DNA of 64,000 nucleotides from JAQWBS01 sp047975765 (GTDB lineage: Bacteria; Pseudomonadota; Alphaproteobacteria; RF32; CAG-239), in contig JBKEEF010000002.1 in the NCBI GenBank assembly GCA_047975765.1, positions 248,001 to 312,000 of the forward strand, given 5' to 3'. Made by a program: the position numbers and the translations under genes. The notes beneath the pieces are model-generated. The model was not told the origin of the DNA. It saw only the letters and a list, made by a program, of their open reading frames with translations, and ran no database searches. Shown one piece after another: positions 37,533-46,444 of the stretch. Position 1 is the first letter of the stretch; every line of letters starts with the position of its first letter.

Positions 37533-38399
37533 ATGATTAAAAGAAAGTATAAAATGGGTTACTTAAGTCAAAGAAAAAGAGAAAAAAGAGAAGGCGTGAT
37601 CATAAAGGGTCTACTTTTTTTGGTTGCAATATTATTATTGCTTAGCCTTTTTAGTATTAATTCTGCTTATGCTTACTATGTCGATTCTTTCCGATTATAT
37701 TATTATATTCTTGCTGTTGGGGTCTTACTTTATTGTGTGTCCCGTCAGTTTTTTGGTTTTTCCATCCTTGCACTTCTGCTTTTTATTGTCAGTTTTTTTA
37801 TTCTCGAATCGTCTGCAAATATTTTTAATAATGTTTCTTATGATTCGGAAAATAAAGTTTCAGTTTTATATGGCAGAAAAGTGACCAATAAGACAAAATT
37901 TATTGAGCATTTTCAAAACAGAGCAAACTTCATTTCGGTTAGTGGTAAAAGAAATGAATTTGTCAGCATTGACCGTGATTTTCTCAAAAAGGGAATTGTT
38001 GGGTTATCCCCTCATTATAAAGCAGATTTTATGCTTTCGCAGCTTTCAGATAAAGGTGTGATGTTCATTGCTGTTGATTTTAGTGGAATTTCGCTTGATG
38101 AAGTTGAAATTGTTTTTAATAATTTGGCTCAGTTTGTCAATTTGCAGGGTTGTCCAATCGTTATTTTAGGAGACTTTGGTATTCCAGTTTGGACAACACC
38201 ATTCAAAAACTTCCTTGATAAAACGCATTTGGAAGTTAAAAATAGAATAATCTGGGGTGGAAATAAATATTTTTTCAATCCTTTTGCCGTGCCAACAATC
38301 AATGTTTTGGGTTATAAGGAAATGGGACTAAATAAAATTAAGTTCTTGTCAAAAGAAGCCGCAGAGCTTAGCCCTATTTTGTTTGATTTATCGTATTAA
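37533..38399 (+). CDS. Membrane protein with degenerate endonuclease/exonuclease/phosphatase-like domain
   Basis: A 288-residue protein with a basic start and about three membrane helices (25-115), then a soluble part. The C-terminal segment VILGDFGIPVWTTPFKNFL matches the GDFNxxPWS region of the EEP superfamily, but Asn is replaced by Gly and the other catalytic residues are not evident. It is probably an inactive or specialised relative of membrane EEP proteins. The ATG at 37533 lacks a ribosome site; an ATG at 37554 is an alternative. The end overlaps the convergent TPR gene by 26 nt. Confidence 0.65.
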   Translation: MIKRKYKMGYLSQRKREKREGVIIKGLLFLVAILLLLSLFSINSAYAYYVDSFRLYYYILAVGVLLYCVSRQFFGFSILALLLFIVSFFILESSANIFNNVSYDSENKVSVLYGRKVTNKTKFIEHFQNRANFISVSGKRNEFVSIDRDFLKKGIVGLSPHYKADFMLSQLSDKGVMFIAVDFSGISLDEVEIVFNNLAQFVNLQGCPIVILGDFGIPVWTTPFKNFLDKTHLEVKNRIIWGGNKYFFNPFAVPTINVLGYKEMGLNKIKFLSKEAAELSPILFDLSY

Positions 38400-39840
38400 T
38401 TTTCGTAGTGATTGTCGAAACTAATTCTTTATCTTCGATTTCAGTTGCCAATTCAAGAGCTTTATTTAAGGTATCTAGAGCTTGCTTTTTATGGCCAATG
38501 AGGAAGTCTGCCAGAGCAATATTAAAATAGTCTGTGGCAATTCCTTTAGTTCTCTCATTTGATTGTTCAAGACTCAAAGATTTTTGGAAAAGGCTTTTCG
38601 CTCTTGAATAATCTTCTTTTTTGAGAAAAATAAGTCCAAGCAAATTATAAGCATTTGCAGAATGGAAATTGGTTTGTTCCTTTTCTGAAATTTCTAAAAT
38701 CTCTCTGGCAAGTCTTTCTGATTTTTCATAATCACATATCTCATAAAAAGCGAGAGCTTGCACATATAGGCTTTCTAAAAAAGCTGATAAGTTTGTGAGT
38801 GTTTGGTGAATTCTACTTGATTTGTTAGAATATTTTATAGCCTGCATAAAGTCTTTTTCTTCAAGTTTAACATAAGAAAGAAGTTCATAGCTAAAAGCTG
38901 TTCCAATCTCATCTTCAAATTTTTTGCAAATCTTAAGCGCATTTTTAAGGTGTTTTTCTGATTCTACATAATTTTTATTAAAAAGACTATTGAGCGCTTT
39001 TTGATTGAAGATATAGGCTTTATAAACGTCCAATGAACTTTTTGAGAGTGCTTTATCAAAATATGCTAAAGCCTCATCGGAACGATTTTGTAGAGACATT
39101 AGCATGCCTAAGTTTCCGTATACTTCAACAACACCGTAAGAATAGGATAAAGGAGAATAGATTTTTAGAGCTGCATCAAAGATGAATTGTGATGCATCAT
39201 AAATTCCGCTAGCTCTATAGGCAATACCAAGTAAGACGTAGCAACGTCCTTCTTCAAAATAAGCCCCTTTGTTATTGAAAAGTTTGATGGCATCTGATGT
39301 CTTTTGAGAAACGCTCAACATATCAGCTTCTCTCAGAGCTAAAATGCTCTCAAGATAGAGTTTTTTTGCGGTGATATATTTATCTTTAGAAAAAATCTTT
39401 TCCAAAACAAGATATGTTTTTGAAATATTATGTTCTAAAAGATAAAGCTCTGCTAGTGTAATGAGTAAAAATTCATTCTTAGGCTCAAGCTTTATTTGTT
39501 TTTCAATCTTTAAAAGGGCTTTTTCTGGTTCAAAATGAGCTAAGAGAATAAAACTTAAATCAGATTTATGTGAAGATTCTAAAAACTTGCAGGTGGATTT
39601 ATATTTACCACAAACCAATTGTAAAAGGAGTTTCTTTTTTTTAGATTTGACCAAAAAGGTAATAATTTTCTTAAGAAAAAGAGTGGAAATCACTTTCTTT
39701 TGTTTTAAATCAGGAAGAGATAGGGTTTTTTTTAGCGTCAAAAAAGCATAGTGCCTTATGGTTATTTGCACATATAGAGCATATATACTGATTATCGACA
39801 GTATCAAGAAGAAAAAAGAAATGAGGGCAAAATCAATCAT
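38374..39840 (-). CDS. Membrane-anchored TPR protein
   Basis: A 488-residue protein: an N-terminal membrane helix (4-24) followed by about nine tetratricopeptide-like helix pairs (for example GMLMSLQNRSDEALAYFDKA, NLLGLIFLKKEDYSRAKSLF and IALADFLIGHKKQALDTLNK). It should be a protein-protein interaction scaffold. It is divergent from the Lon-like gene (71 nt) and convergent with the EEP-like gene. Confidence 0.78.
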   Translation of the reverse strand: MIDFALISFFFLILSIISIYALYVQITIRHYAFLTLKKTLSLPDLKQKKVISTLFLKKIITFLVKSKKKKLLLQLVCGKYKSTCKFLESSHKSDLSFILLAHFEPEKALLKIEKQIKLEPKNEFLLITLAELYLLEHNISKTYLVLEKIFSKDKYITAKKLYLESILALREADMLSVSQKTSDAIKLFNNKGAYFEEGRCYVLLGIAYRASGIYDASQFIFDAALKIYSPLSYSYGVVEVYGNLGMLMSLQNRSDEALAYFDKALSKSSLDVYKAYIFNQKALNSLFNKNYVESEKHLKNALKICKKFEDEIGTAFSYELLSYVKLEEKDFMQAIKYSNKSSRIHQTLTNLSAFLESLYVQALAFYEICDYEKSERLAREILEISEKEQTNFHSANAYNLLGLIFLKKEDYSRAKSLFQKSLSLEQSNERTKGIATDYFNIALADFLIGHKKQALDTLNKALELATEIEDKELVSTITTKINTINQTK

Positions 39841-39911
39841 TAAAATTTACACTATATTAGTTTTTACGGTTTATATTCTATTTCAAACAATAATATAAGG
39901 ATTTTTCACAG

Positions 39912-42353
39912 ATGGCTATATCAAAATTATCAACCAAAGAACTTTATAATAAATGTAAATATAGCAAGTTCAAATTTGCAACCACAGCAGACCTTGAAGA
40001 AAAGCTCTCTGCTTTGGGGCAGGATCGCGCCTTGAGTTCTGTTGAAATCGGTATTAACATTCAGTCTAAGGGATATAATCTCTTTTGCTTAGGACCTGAA
40101 GGAACTGGTAAAACATCTCTGGTTAAAAGAGTTTTAGAGCAAGATGCTCTCACTCGCAAAACACCAGATGATTGGGCGTATATTTATAATTTTGAAGAAC
40201 CAAATAAGCCATTAACAATGCGTTTTCCTGCTGGAAAGGCAGTGGAATTTGCTAAAGATGTTGATAAATTTATCGAAGAGTTGGAAAGCTCAATCCCTGC
40301 GATTGTTGAAAGTGACGAATATAAAGCCTCTTTCAGTATTGTTATGGAAAAATTTAAGCAGAAAAAAGAAGAATATATCAAAATTTTGCAAAAGAAAGCC
40401 AAAGGCAAGAGTGTAACATTGCTTCATATGCCTGTTGGTTTAGTTGTTGCACCTGTTAAAAACGGTGAGGTTCTTTCTCCAGATGCTTTTGATGAGTTGC
40501 CAGAAGAAGAAAAACAAAGCTTAATGGATGATCTCAATGCAATGCAAAGAGAAATTGAGGAAACAGCTCAAAATTTACCAGATTGGGAAGATAAACAACG
40601 CAAAGAAATTTATTCAATTCAAGAAAAATTTTTGAAAATTACACTCAAAAAACCAATTGATGAACTTCGTCAAAAATATAAGAGTCATCGTCAGGTTTCT
40701 GAATATCTCAAAAATGTTCAAAAATATCTTATTGAAAACACTGAAGACATTCTTTCTACTGGAAATAATATGCCATCAGGCGGTGGTGAAGATGATATGT
40801 TGAATAATATATTTATGAGAATGAATAAAAAAGACGATGATAAATTTGGCAAATTCAAAGTGAATGTCATCGTAAAAAATGAAGAAGGTAAGGGAGCTCC
40901 AATTGTTCATCTTGATCACCCAACACAAGGTAATTTGGTTGGTAAAATTGAGAAGGTTCAACAACATGGTTCCCTTTTAACAGACTTTACATTAATTAAG
41001 TCGGGTGCATTGCATCAAGCTAATGGTGGTTTTTTGCTTATTGATGCTCGAAAACTTCTTCTTCAGCCTTTTGCATGGGACTCTCTAAAACGTGCTTTGG
41101 CTTCTAAACAAGTCAAGATTGAAACACCTGGAGATGAAATGGGTATGGGTTCAATCACCCTTGATCCAGAACCAATTCCTTTGAATATTAAAGTCATTTT
41201 GACTGGTGATGAAGAATTACATGAAGTTTTGATGGAAAGAGATCCTGATTTTGCAGACTATTTCAAGGTTGAGGCAGATTTTGCAACAACAATGGATAGA
41301 AACGAAAAAATGGAATTGGAATATGCTAAACTTATTGGTTCTCTTTCTAAAAAGAAACATATCCGTTCTTTGAACAAACAAGCTGTGGCAAAAGTGATTG
41401 AATATTCATCACGATTGGCAGGAGATTCTAAAAAATTGACAGCACATATTGCTTCAATTTCTGACATCTTGAAAGAAGCTAACTATTGGGCAATGAAATC
41501 AAAATCTAATCAAATTGGTAAAAACCATATTGATCAAGCAATTGAATCTCAAATCTATCGTTCAGGGCGTATTAAACAAGCGATGCTTGAACAAATTGAA
41601 AAAGGCTCAATTTTACTGGATGTTGAAGGTGAGAGAGTTGGTCAGATTAATGGTTTGGTTGTTTATAACTTCTCAAGAGTTTCTTTTGGTAAACCAACTA
41701 GAATTACAACTCAAGTAAGACTTGGAAACGGTGAATTTTTTGACATCGAAAGAGAAATTGAACTTTCTGGTCCAATTCACACCAAGGGTGTTTTGATTCT
41801 ACAATCTCTTTTAGCAAATAGATTTGCAAAAGAAGCCCCTCTTTCTTTGTCAGCATCTATTGTTTTTGAACAATCTTATGGCGGTGTTGATGGCGATAGT
41901 GCTTCTTCAACAGAATATTATTGCCTCCTTTCAGCAATTGCCGGAATTCCAATCAAACAAGGCATTGGTGTAACAGGTTCAATCAACCAGTTTGGTGAAA
42001 TTCAGCCAATTGGTGGTGTAAATGAGAAAGTTGAAGGTTTCTTTGATGTTTGTATGCACAGAGGTCTAACCGGTGAACAAGGCGTTATCATTCCAAGAAC
42101 AAACGTTTCAAATTTGATGCTCAGAGATGATATTCTAGAAGCTGTTGAAAATGGAAAATTCCACGTTTATGCTGTCGATTCTGTTGATGATGGAATTGAG
42201 GTTTTGACAGGCATGAAAGCTGGTTCTGCAGATGCAAACGGCAATTATCCTGAAAATACAGTCAATGGTAAAGTTCAAAAAAGCATTGAGCATTATTATA
42301 ATCGATATGTTCATTTTGCTCGTGAAACAAACGGCAGAATTAATGGAAAATAG
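39912..42353 (+). CDS. ATP-dependent Lon-like protease (COG1067 type)
   Basis: An 813-residue AAA+ protease of the LonB/YcbZ-like branch rather than classical Lon: it lacks the LAN substrate domain. A Walker A LGPEGTGKTSL (about 60-70) is followed by a long helical insert with a Lys-rich and acidic middle, a second AAA part (NGGFLLIDARKLL as Walker B), and the S16 protease domain. The Ser-Lys dyad is seen in GDSASSTEY (about 661) and GGVNEKVEG (about 702). The end overlaps the phosphatase start by 11 nt, so the two are translationally coupled. Confidence 0.9.
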   Translation: MAISKLSTKELYNKCKYSKFKFATTADLEEKLSALGQDRALSSVEIGINIQSKGYNLFCLGPEGTGKTSLVKRVLEQDALTRKTPDDWAYIYNFEEPNKPLTMRFPAGKAVEFAKDVDKFIEELESSIPAIVESDEYKASFSIVMEKFKQKKEEYIKILQKKAKGKSVTLLHMPVGLVVAPVKNGEVLSPDAFDELPEEEKQSLMDDLNAMQREIEETAQNLPDWEDKQRKEIYSIQEKFLKITLKKPIDELRQKYKSHRQVSEYLKNVQKYLIENTEDILSTGNNMPSGGGEDDMLNNIFMRMNKKDDDKFGKFKVNVIVKNEEGKGAPIVHLDHPTQGNLVGKIEKVQQHGSLLTDFTLIKSGALHQANGGFLLIDARKLLLQPFAWDSLKRALASKQVKIETPGDEMGMGSITLDPEPIPLNIKVILTGDEELHEVLMERDPDFADYFKVEADFATTMDRNEKMELEYAKLIGSLSKKKHIRSLNKQAVAKVIEYSSRLAGDSKKLTAHIASISDILKEANYWAMKSKSNQIGKNHIDQAIESQIYRSGRIKQAMLEQIEKGSILLDVEGERVGQINGLVVYNFSRVSFGKPTRITTQVRLGNGEFFDIEREIELSGPIHTKGVLILQSLLANRFAKEAPLSLSASIVFEQSYGGVDGDSASSTEYYCLLSAIAGIPIKQGIGVTGSINQFGEIQPIGGVNEKVEGFFDVCMHRGLTGEQGVIIPRTNVSNLMLRDDILEAVENGKFHVYAVDSVDDGIEVLTGMKAGSADANGNYPENTVNGKVQKSIEHYYNRYVHFARETNGRINGK

Positions 42354-42822
42354 AAAATATCGAATTCTTTTTGTCTGTACGGGGAATATCTGTCGTTCCC
42401 CGACAGCGGAAGGAATTATGAAAGATCTTCTCAAAAAACATTCTCTTGAAAAACAGATTGAAGTAGATTCGGCAGGAACACATGGCTGGCACAAAGGTGA
42501 GCAACCAGATTTTAGATCCGTTGCTTGTGCCAGAGGTTTTGGAATAGATATAAGTAAGCTAAAATCCCGTCCTTTAGTTGATAAAGATTTCTCTGATTTT
42601 GACCTAATTATCGCAATGGATAACAAGAATATCAACGATCTTTGCCGTTTTGCAAGCAAGAGTGAGGTAACTTCACAAATTCATAAACTTTTAGAGTATG
42701 CTCCAACTTATGGTGAGGATGTGCCTGATCCTTATTACAAAGACAATTTTGACTATGTATATGAGATGATTGAATCTGCTTGTGAAAATTTGCTTCAAGA
42801 TATCAAAAAAAACATTTTATAA
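42343..42822 (+). CDS. Low-molecular-weight protein-tyrosine phosphatase
   Basis: A 159-residue phosphatase. The P-loop CTGNICRS (Cys12, Arg18) is intact, and the general acid is in DVPDPYY. SAGTHGWHKGE is typical of the family. The open frame runs upstream inside the Lon-like gene, but MENRKYRILFVCTGN at 42343 is the natural start. Its substrates could be tyrosine kinases of envelope polysaccharide systems; none are in the window. Confidence 0.92.
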   Translation: MENRKYRILFVCTGNICRSPTAEGIMKDLLKKHSLEKQIEVDSAGTHGWHKGEQPDFRSVACARGFGIDISKLKSRPLVDKDFSDFDLIIAMDNKNINDLCRFASKSEVTSQIHKLLEYAPTYGEDVPDPYYKDNFDYVYEMIESACENLLQDIKKNIL

Positions 42823-43063
42823 GAATTTAATTTCTGGACAAGCAGATATATGTTCTGTTATATATAGGGACAAAATTAGGTTTGTTTTTTAAGAAATGCA
42901 GAAAGTGTGCTCTTTCCTTCATTTGGAAAAAATAAAAAAAGATTTGGATAAGTGTCTAAAACGTTTTTATTTTTTTGCGAAACGGACTATTGATTTATGA
43001 AAGTAAAAAGTATAGATTATAAAAATTAATTGAGTAATATTTAGAGTAGAAAAAGAGGCAAAA

Positions 43064-43342
43064 TTGACAAAATCAGAACTAATAGAAAAAGTTGCAAGTA
43101 AGAATCCTCATCTTGCAGTGAAAGAAATTGAAAAAATCGTTTCGGTAATTTTTAATAGCATTATCGATACATTGACTGACGGTGACAGAGTTGAATTTAG
43201 AGGCTTTGGTGCTTTTTCAGTGCGCAAACGTTCTTCAAGGGTTGCCAAAAACCCTCGTTCTGGGGAAAAGGTTTCCGTTGAAGAAAGAAATATTCCGCAT
43301 TTTAAAACCGGAAAACAATTACACGAGTTGCTCAATAAATAG
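43064..43342 (+). CDS. ihfB: Integration host factor beta subunit (HU/IHF family)
   Basis: A 92-residue DNA-bending protein. It starts at a TTG (43064) with GAGG 5 nt upstream, giving the expected MTKSELIEKVA; RGFGAFSVRKR and KNPRSGEKV (the intercalating Pro) identify the family. The end KTGKQLHELLN fits IHF-beta. It is followed by a LapA-domain gene, as in many Alphaproteobacteria. The 241-nt gap upstream (42823-43063) shows no gene, only AT-rich DNA. Confidence 0.92.
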   Translation: MTKSELIEKVASKNPHLAVKEIEKIVSVIFNSIIDTLTDGDRVEFRGFGAFSVRKRSSRVAKNPRSGEKVSVEERNIPHFKTGKQLHELLNK

Positions 43343-43383
43343 TCTTAAGTAAGCAGCTCCTCTAAGGGAAAGGCTTTAATGTT

Positions 43384-43791
43384 ATGAACATAATAAGAAT
43401 GTTAATCGGAATTCCACTTGCAGCCGTTATCTTGGTTTTTGCATTTGTAAATAATGATTTAGTGACGTTTAGTTTGTGGCCGTCCAACGTTGAAGCAACG
43501 GTCTCTTTGAGTGTTGTTGTCATTGTTTTAATTATTGCCGGTTTTGTTATGGGAAGAGTTTCAGCTTGGTTTGCTTATGCCCCTCTCAGAAAAGAGCTCT
43601 TTACAAGAAAAAAAGAGAATAAAAAGCTTTCTGAAGAACACAAAAAATTGAATGTTAAGGTAGATAGCCTTCAGGGAAATTTGGAAACTTTGAAATCTAG
43701 AGCAAATGAAGATAAAGCTCTTGATGTTGACTTTTCAGTCGGGGAAAAACCTAAGGGTTTCCGTAAGTTTTTTTCTCGCTTCAAAAAATAA
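43384..43791 (+). CDS. LapA-domain (DUF1049) inner-membrane protein
   Basis: A 135-residue protein with two membrane helices (4-24 and 40-62), then a coiled coil (about 75-110) and a basic end. The first half (IPLAAVILVFAFVNNDLVTFSLWP) is the LapA/DUF1049 pattern; relatives act in lipopolysaccharide assembly with LapB. No LapB is adjacent. It lies between ihfB and accD. Confidence 0.85.
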   Translation: MNIIRMLIGIPLAAVILVFAFVNNDLVTFSLWPSNVEATVSLSVVVIVLIIAGFVMGRVSAWFAYAPLRKELFTRKKENKKLSEEHKKLNVKVDSLQGNLETLKSRANEDKALDVDFSVGEKPKGFRKFFSRFKK

Positions 43792-43822
43792 AAATTCGTT
43801 CTAACAATATATGGTATAAAAA

Positions 43823-44704
43823 ATGAATTGGTTAAGAGACTTTGTGAGACCAAAAGTTAAAAAAGCGGTTTCAAAAGATATTGCAGATAATTTGTGGTGC
43901 AAATGTCCAGCTTGTGGTCAAATGCTTTTCTCAAAAGAACTCAAGAAAAGTATGTATGTTTGCACAAGTTGTGATCATCACTTACGTTTATATATTGATA
44001 AACGTCTCAATATGCTTTTTGATAATGGAGAATATAATGAAATTTCTCTTCCTAAAATCAAAGATGATCCTTTAAAATTTAAAGACACTAAGAAATATAC
44101 GGATAGACTCAAAGCTTATCGCAAAGAAACAGGTCGTGAAGATGCGATTGTTGTGGCTCAAGGTGAAATTGGCGGTATCACTTCTGTTGTTGCTGCAATT
44201 GATTTTAACTTTATGGGTGGTTCAATGGGACAAGCTGTTGGTGAAGGTATTGTTAAAGCTGCTGAAATTGCAATTAAAGGAAAATGTCCATTGATTACGG
44301 TCTCTGCTTCTGGTGGTGCTAGAATGCAAGAAGGGATGCTCTCACTGATGCAAATGGCAAGAACAACTGCGGCGGTGAATATGGTTAAGGAAAACAAACT
44401 TCCTTTCATCTCCATTTTGACAGACCCAACAACAGGTGGTGTTTCTGCTTCATTTGCAATGCTCGGCGATGTGAATATGGCTGAAAAAGGTTGTTTGATT
44501 GGTTTTGCTGGTCAACGCGTGATTGAACAAACGATTCGTGAAAAGCTTCCTGCTGGTTTTCAAAGAGCGGAATATTTGAAAGAGCATGGAATGGTTGATA
44601 TTGTGGTTCGTCGACAAGAAATGAAAGACGAACTGGTTAAAGTTATCAGTGTTCTAATGCACAAAAAACCAAACATATCGCGTCTTTCAATCGAAAATAA
44701 ATAA
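43823..44704 (+). CDS. accD: Acetyl-CoA carboxylase carboxyltransferase subunit beta
   Basis: A 293-residue subunit that, with AccA, moves CO2 from biotin to acetyl-CoA to make malonyl-CoA. The N-terminal zinc ribbon is CPAC (28-31) and CTSC (47-50). The crotonase-like core has GGSMGQAVGE, SASGGARMQEG and PTTGGVSASFA. Complete, followed by a strong terminator. Confidence 0.97.
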   Translation: MNWLRDFVRPKVKKAVSKDIADNLWCKCPACGQMLFSKELKKSMYVCTSCDHHLRLYIDKRLNMLFDNGEYNEISLPKIKDDPLKFKDTKKYTDRLKAYRKETGREDAIVVAQGEIGGITSVVAAIDFNFMGGSMGQAVGEGIVKAAEIAIKGKCPLITVSASGGARMQEGMLSLMQMARTTAAVNMVKENKLPFISILTDPTTGGVSASFAMLGDVNMAEKGCLIGFAGQRVIEQTIREKLPAGFQRAEYLKEHGMVDIVVRRQEMKDELVKVISVLMHKKPNISRLSIENK

Positions 44705-44710
44705 AAATAT

Positions 44711-44747
44711 AAAACCTCAATTGTCTATTGAGGTTTTATCATTTTTT
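44711..44747 (+). terminator. Terminator after accD
   Basis: AAAACCTCAAT / ATTGAGGTTTT, 11 bp with a 5-nt loop, then T-rich sequence, 7 nt after the stop. Confidence 0.9.
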
Positions 44748-44819
44748 AAGTATTATTAGTCTAGAATGTGTCCGCATATAAAGGATAAAATTCAGTTTCT
44801 GGTAAAAGGAATAAACAGT

Positions 44820-46316
44820 ATGTTAACTTTGAAACATTTGCCAATTAGTTCTTTTAGTGAGAACATCGCATATATACACAAGAATTGCGTTGCTTATAAT
44901 GCTGAAGATGTAAAATTTCTTTCAAAAATAGAAATCCATGGTGGTGCAAAAAGTGTCTATGCATTTTTGCAAATAACAGACAATGAAAAGCTTGTTAAAC
45001 CTAATGAACTTGCATTGAATAGTGAAGCATTTCAGCAGATAAATCTTCCTGAAGGGGCAAACGTCTCCATTACAATTGCATCAAATCCACCAAGCTTGTC
45101 ATCAATCAAAAGAAAAGTTACTGGAAATATAATAAGTTCTGGTGAGTATAAGGCAATCATTGATGATATTGCTTCTCGTCGCTATTCTAATATGGATATT
45201 TCATCATTTCTAGTGGCTAGTGGTGCTTTTATGAGTGCTCCTGAGGTTTTATCTTTGACAGAAGCAATGGTTGGTGACAAGATTATTAAATGGGATAATG
45301 AAAATATTGTCGTTGATCATCACTCTCTGGGAGGTGTTCCTGGGAATAAAACAGATTTAATTATCACGCCGATTGTTGCGGCCTATGGCTTACCAATTCC
45401 CAAAACAGCTTCTCGCTCGCTCACCTCTTGCGCGGGTGTGGCAGATACAATGAGTGTGCTTTGTAATGTTGATATCGATGAAACCCTTTTGAAAACACTT
45501 ATCAAAGAAAATCGAGGTGCAGTCGTTTCTTATTCTAACTTGCACATTTCAGAGGTTACTCGCATTATTTCTTCTGTCGAACGCCAAATTGGAATCACAA
45601 GTTTGGAGCATATTGCAACATCTATTCTTTCCATCAAAATTGCTGCAGGTGTAACACATTTAGTTCTTGATATTCCTGTTGGACCGAAAGCTCGTGTTAG
45701 AAATACGAATGAAGCGATGAGACTTAGAAAACTCATTGAATATGTTGGAGATATGCTTAATATCCATATTGATGTTGTCATCACAGATGGTAGCGAACCA
45801 ATTGGAAATGGAATTGGTGCTGTTTTAGAAGCTCGAGACGTGATGAAAGTTTTGAGAAACAAGGAAGATGCACCTGAAGATTTGAGGGAGAAATCGCTCT
45901 TTTTAGCCGGTAGAGTTCTTGAATTTGATCCAAAACTCCGTGGAGGTCAAGGCTATCAAGTTGCCAAAGAAATTTTGATGTCTGGACGTGCGTTAGAGGC
46001 AATGAACAAAATTATCTATGCTCAAGGGAAGGCTTCTCAACCACAACTTGGTAATCTTACCAGAGATGTTGTTGCACAAACTTCGGGTGTTATTGAGGCG
46101 ATAGATATTTCCAGAATGAATAAAATAGGAATCTGGGCAGGAGCAGGAAAATACCACGGAGCTGGCCTCGATTTAATCAAAAAAATTGGTGATTATGTTG
46201 AGAAAGGTGAACCTTTATATCGCATCCATTCTGTCAACTCAACAGACTTTGCTTTTGCAAATTCTGTCATTGATGGCTATACAGGATATGAAATTTCATC
46301 AAAAGGTTCATATTAG
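44820..46316 (+). CDS. Thymidine/AMP phosphorylase family protein (type 2)
   Basis: A 498-residue nucleoside phosphorylase-like enzyme. It has an N-terminal domain (1-85) not found in classical DeoA, followed by the phosphorylase fold with HHSLGGVPGNKTDL (phosphate/substrate loop), SRSLTSCAGVADT and DVVITDGSEPIG, ending in a barrel-sandwich domain. This is the family shared by archaeal AMP phosphorylase and bacterial type 2 thymidine phosphorylases. The ATG at 44820 has AAGGA upstream; the frame opens 18 codons earlier. Whether it uses AMP or thymidine is not decidable here; no RuBisCO gene is in the window. Confidence 0.88.
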   Translation: MLTLKHLPISSFSENIAYIHKNCVAYNAEDVKFLSKIEIHGGAKSVYAFLQITDNEKLVKPNELALNSEAFQQINLPEGANVSITIASNPPSLSSIKRKVTGNIISSGEYKAIIDDIASRRYSNMDISSFLVASGAFMSAPEVLSLTEAMVGDKIIKWDNENIVVDHHSLGGVPGNKTDLIITPIVAAYGLPIPKTASRSLTSCAGVADTMSVLCNVDIDETLLKTLIKENRGAVVSYSNLHISEVTRIISSVERQIGITSLEHIATSILSIKIAAGVTHLVLDIPVGPKARVRNTNEAMRLRKLIEYVGDMLNIHIDVVITDGSEPIGNGIGAVLEARDVMKVLRNKEDAPEDLREKSLFLAGRVLEFDPKLRGGQGYQVAKEILMSGRALEAMNKIIYAQGKASQPQLGNLTRDVVAQTSGVIEAIDISRMNKIGIWAGAGKYHGAGLDLIKKIGDYVEKGEPLYRIHSVNSTDFAFANSVIDGYTGYEISSKGSY

Positions 46317-46347
46317 GCTAAAAAACATCAAAAAAAATCTAAAAACC

Positions 46348-46379
46348 CTTGCGTATAAAAAAAACTATGACTATATGAG
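46348..46379 (+). promoter_or_regulatory. Putative sigma-32 heat-shock promoter of dnaK
   Basis: CTTGCG (46348-46353), a 16-nt spacer and ACTATATGAG (46370-46379) match the alphaproteobacterial sigma-32 form (CTTGxx, CYTATNTNNG) at nearly all conserved positions. It lies 65 nt before the dnaK ATG. Confidence 0.65.
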
Positions 46380-46444
46380 TCAGTAGTTAAAAACGAATAT
46401 CTAAAAAATAAAAAAGTACAAAAAATAAAAAGGAAGTGGATAAT

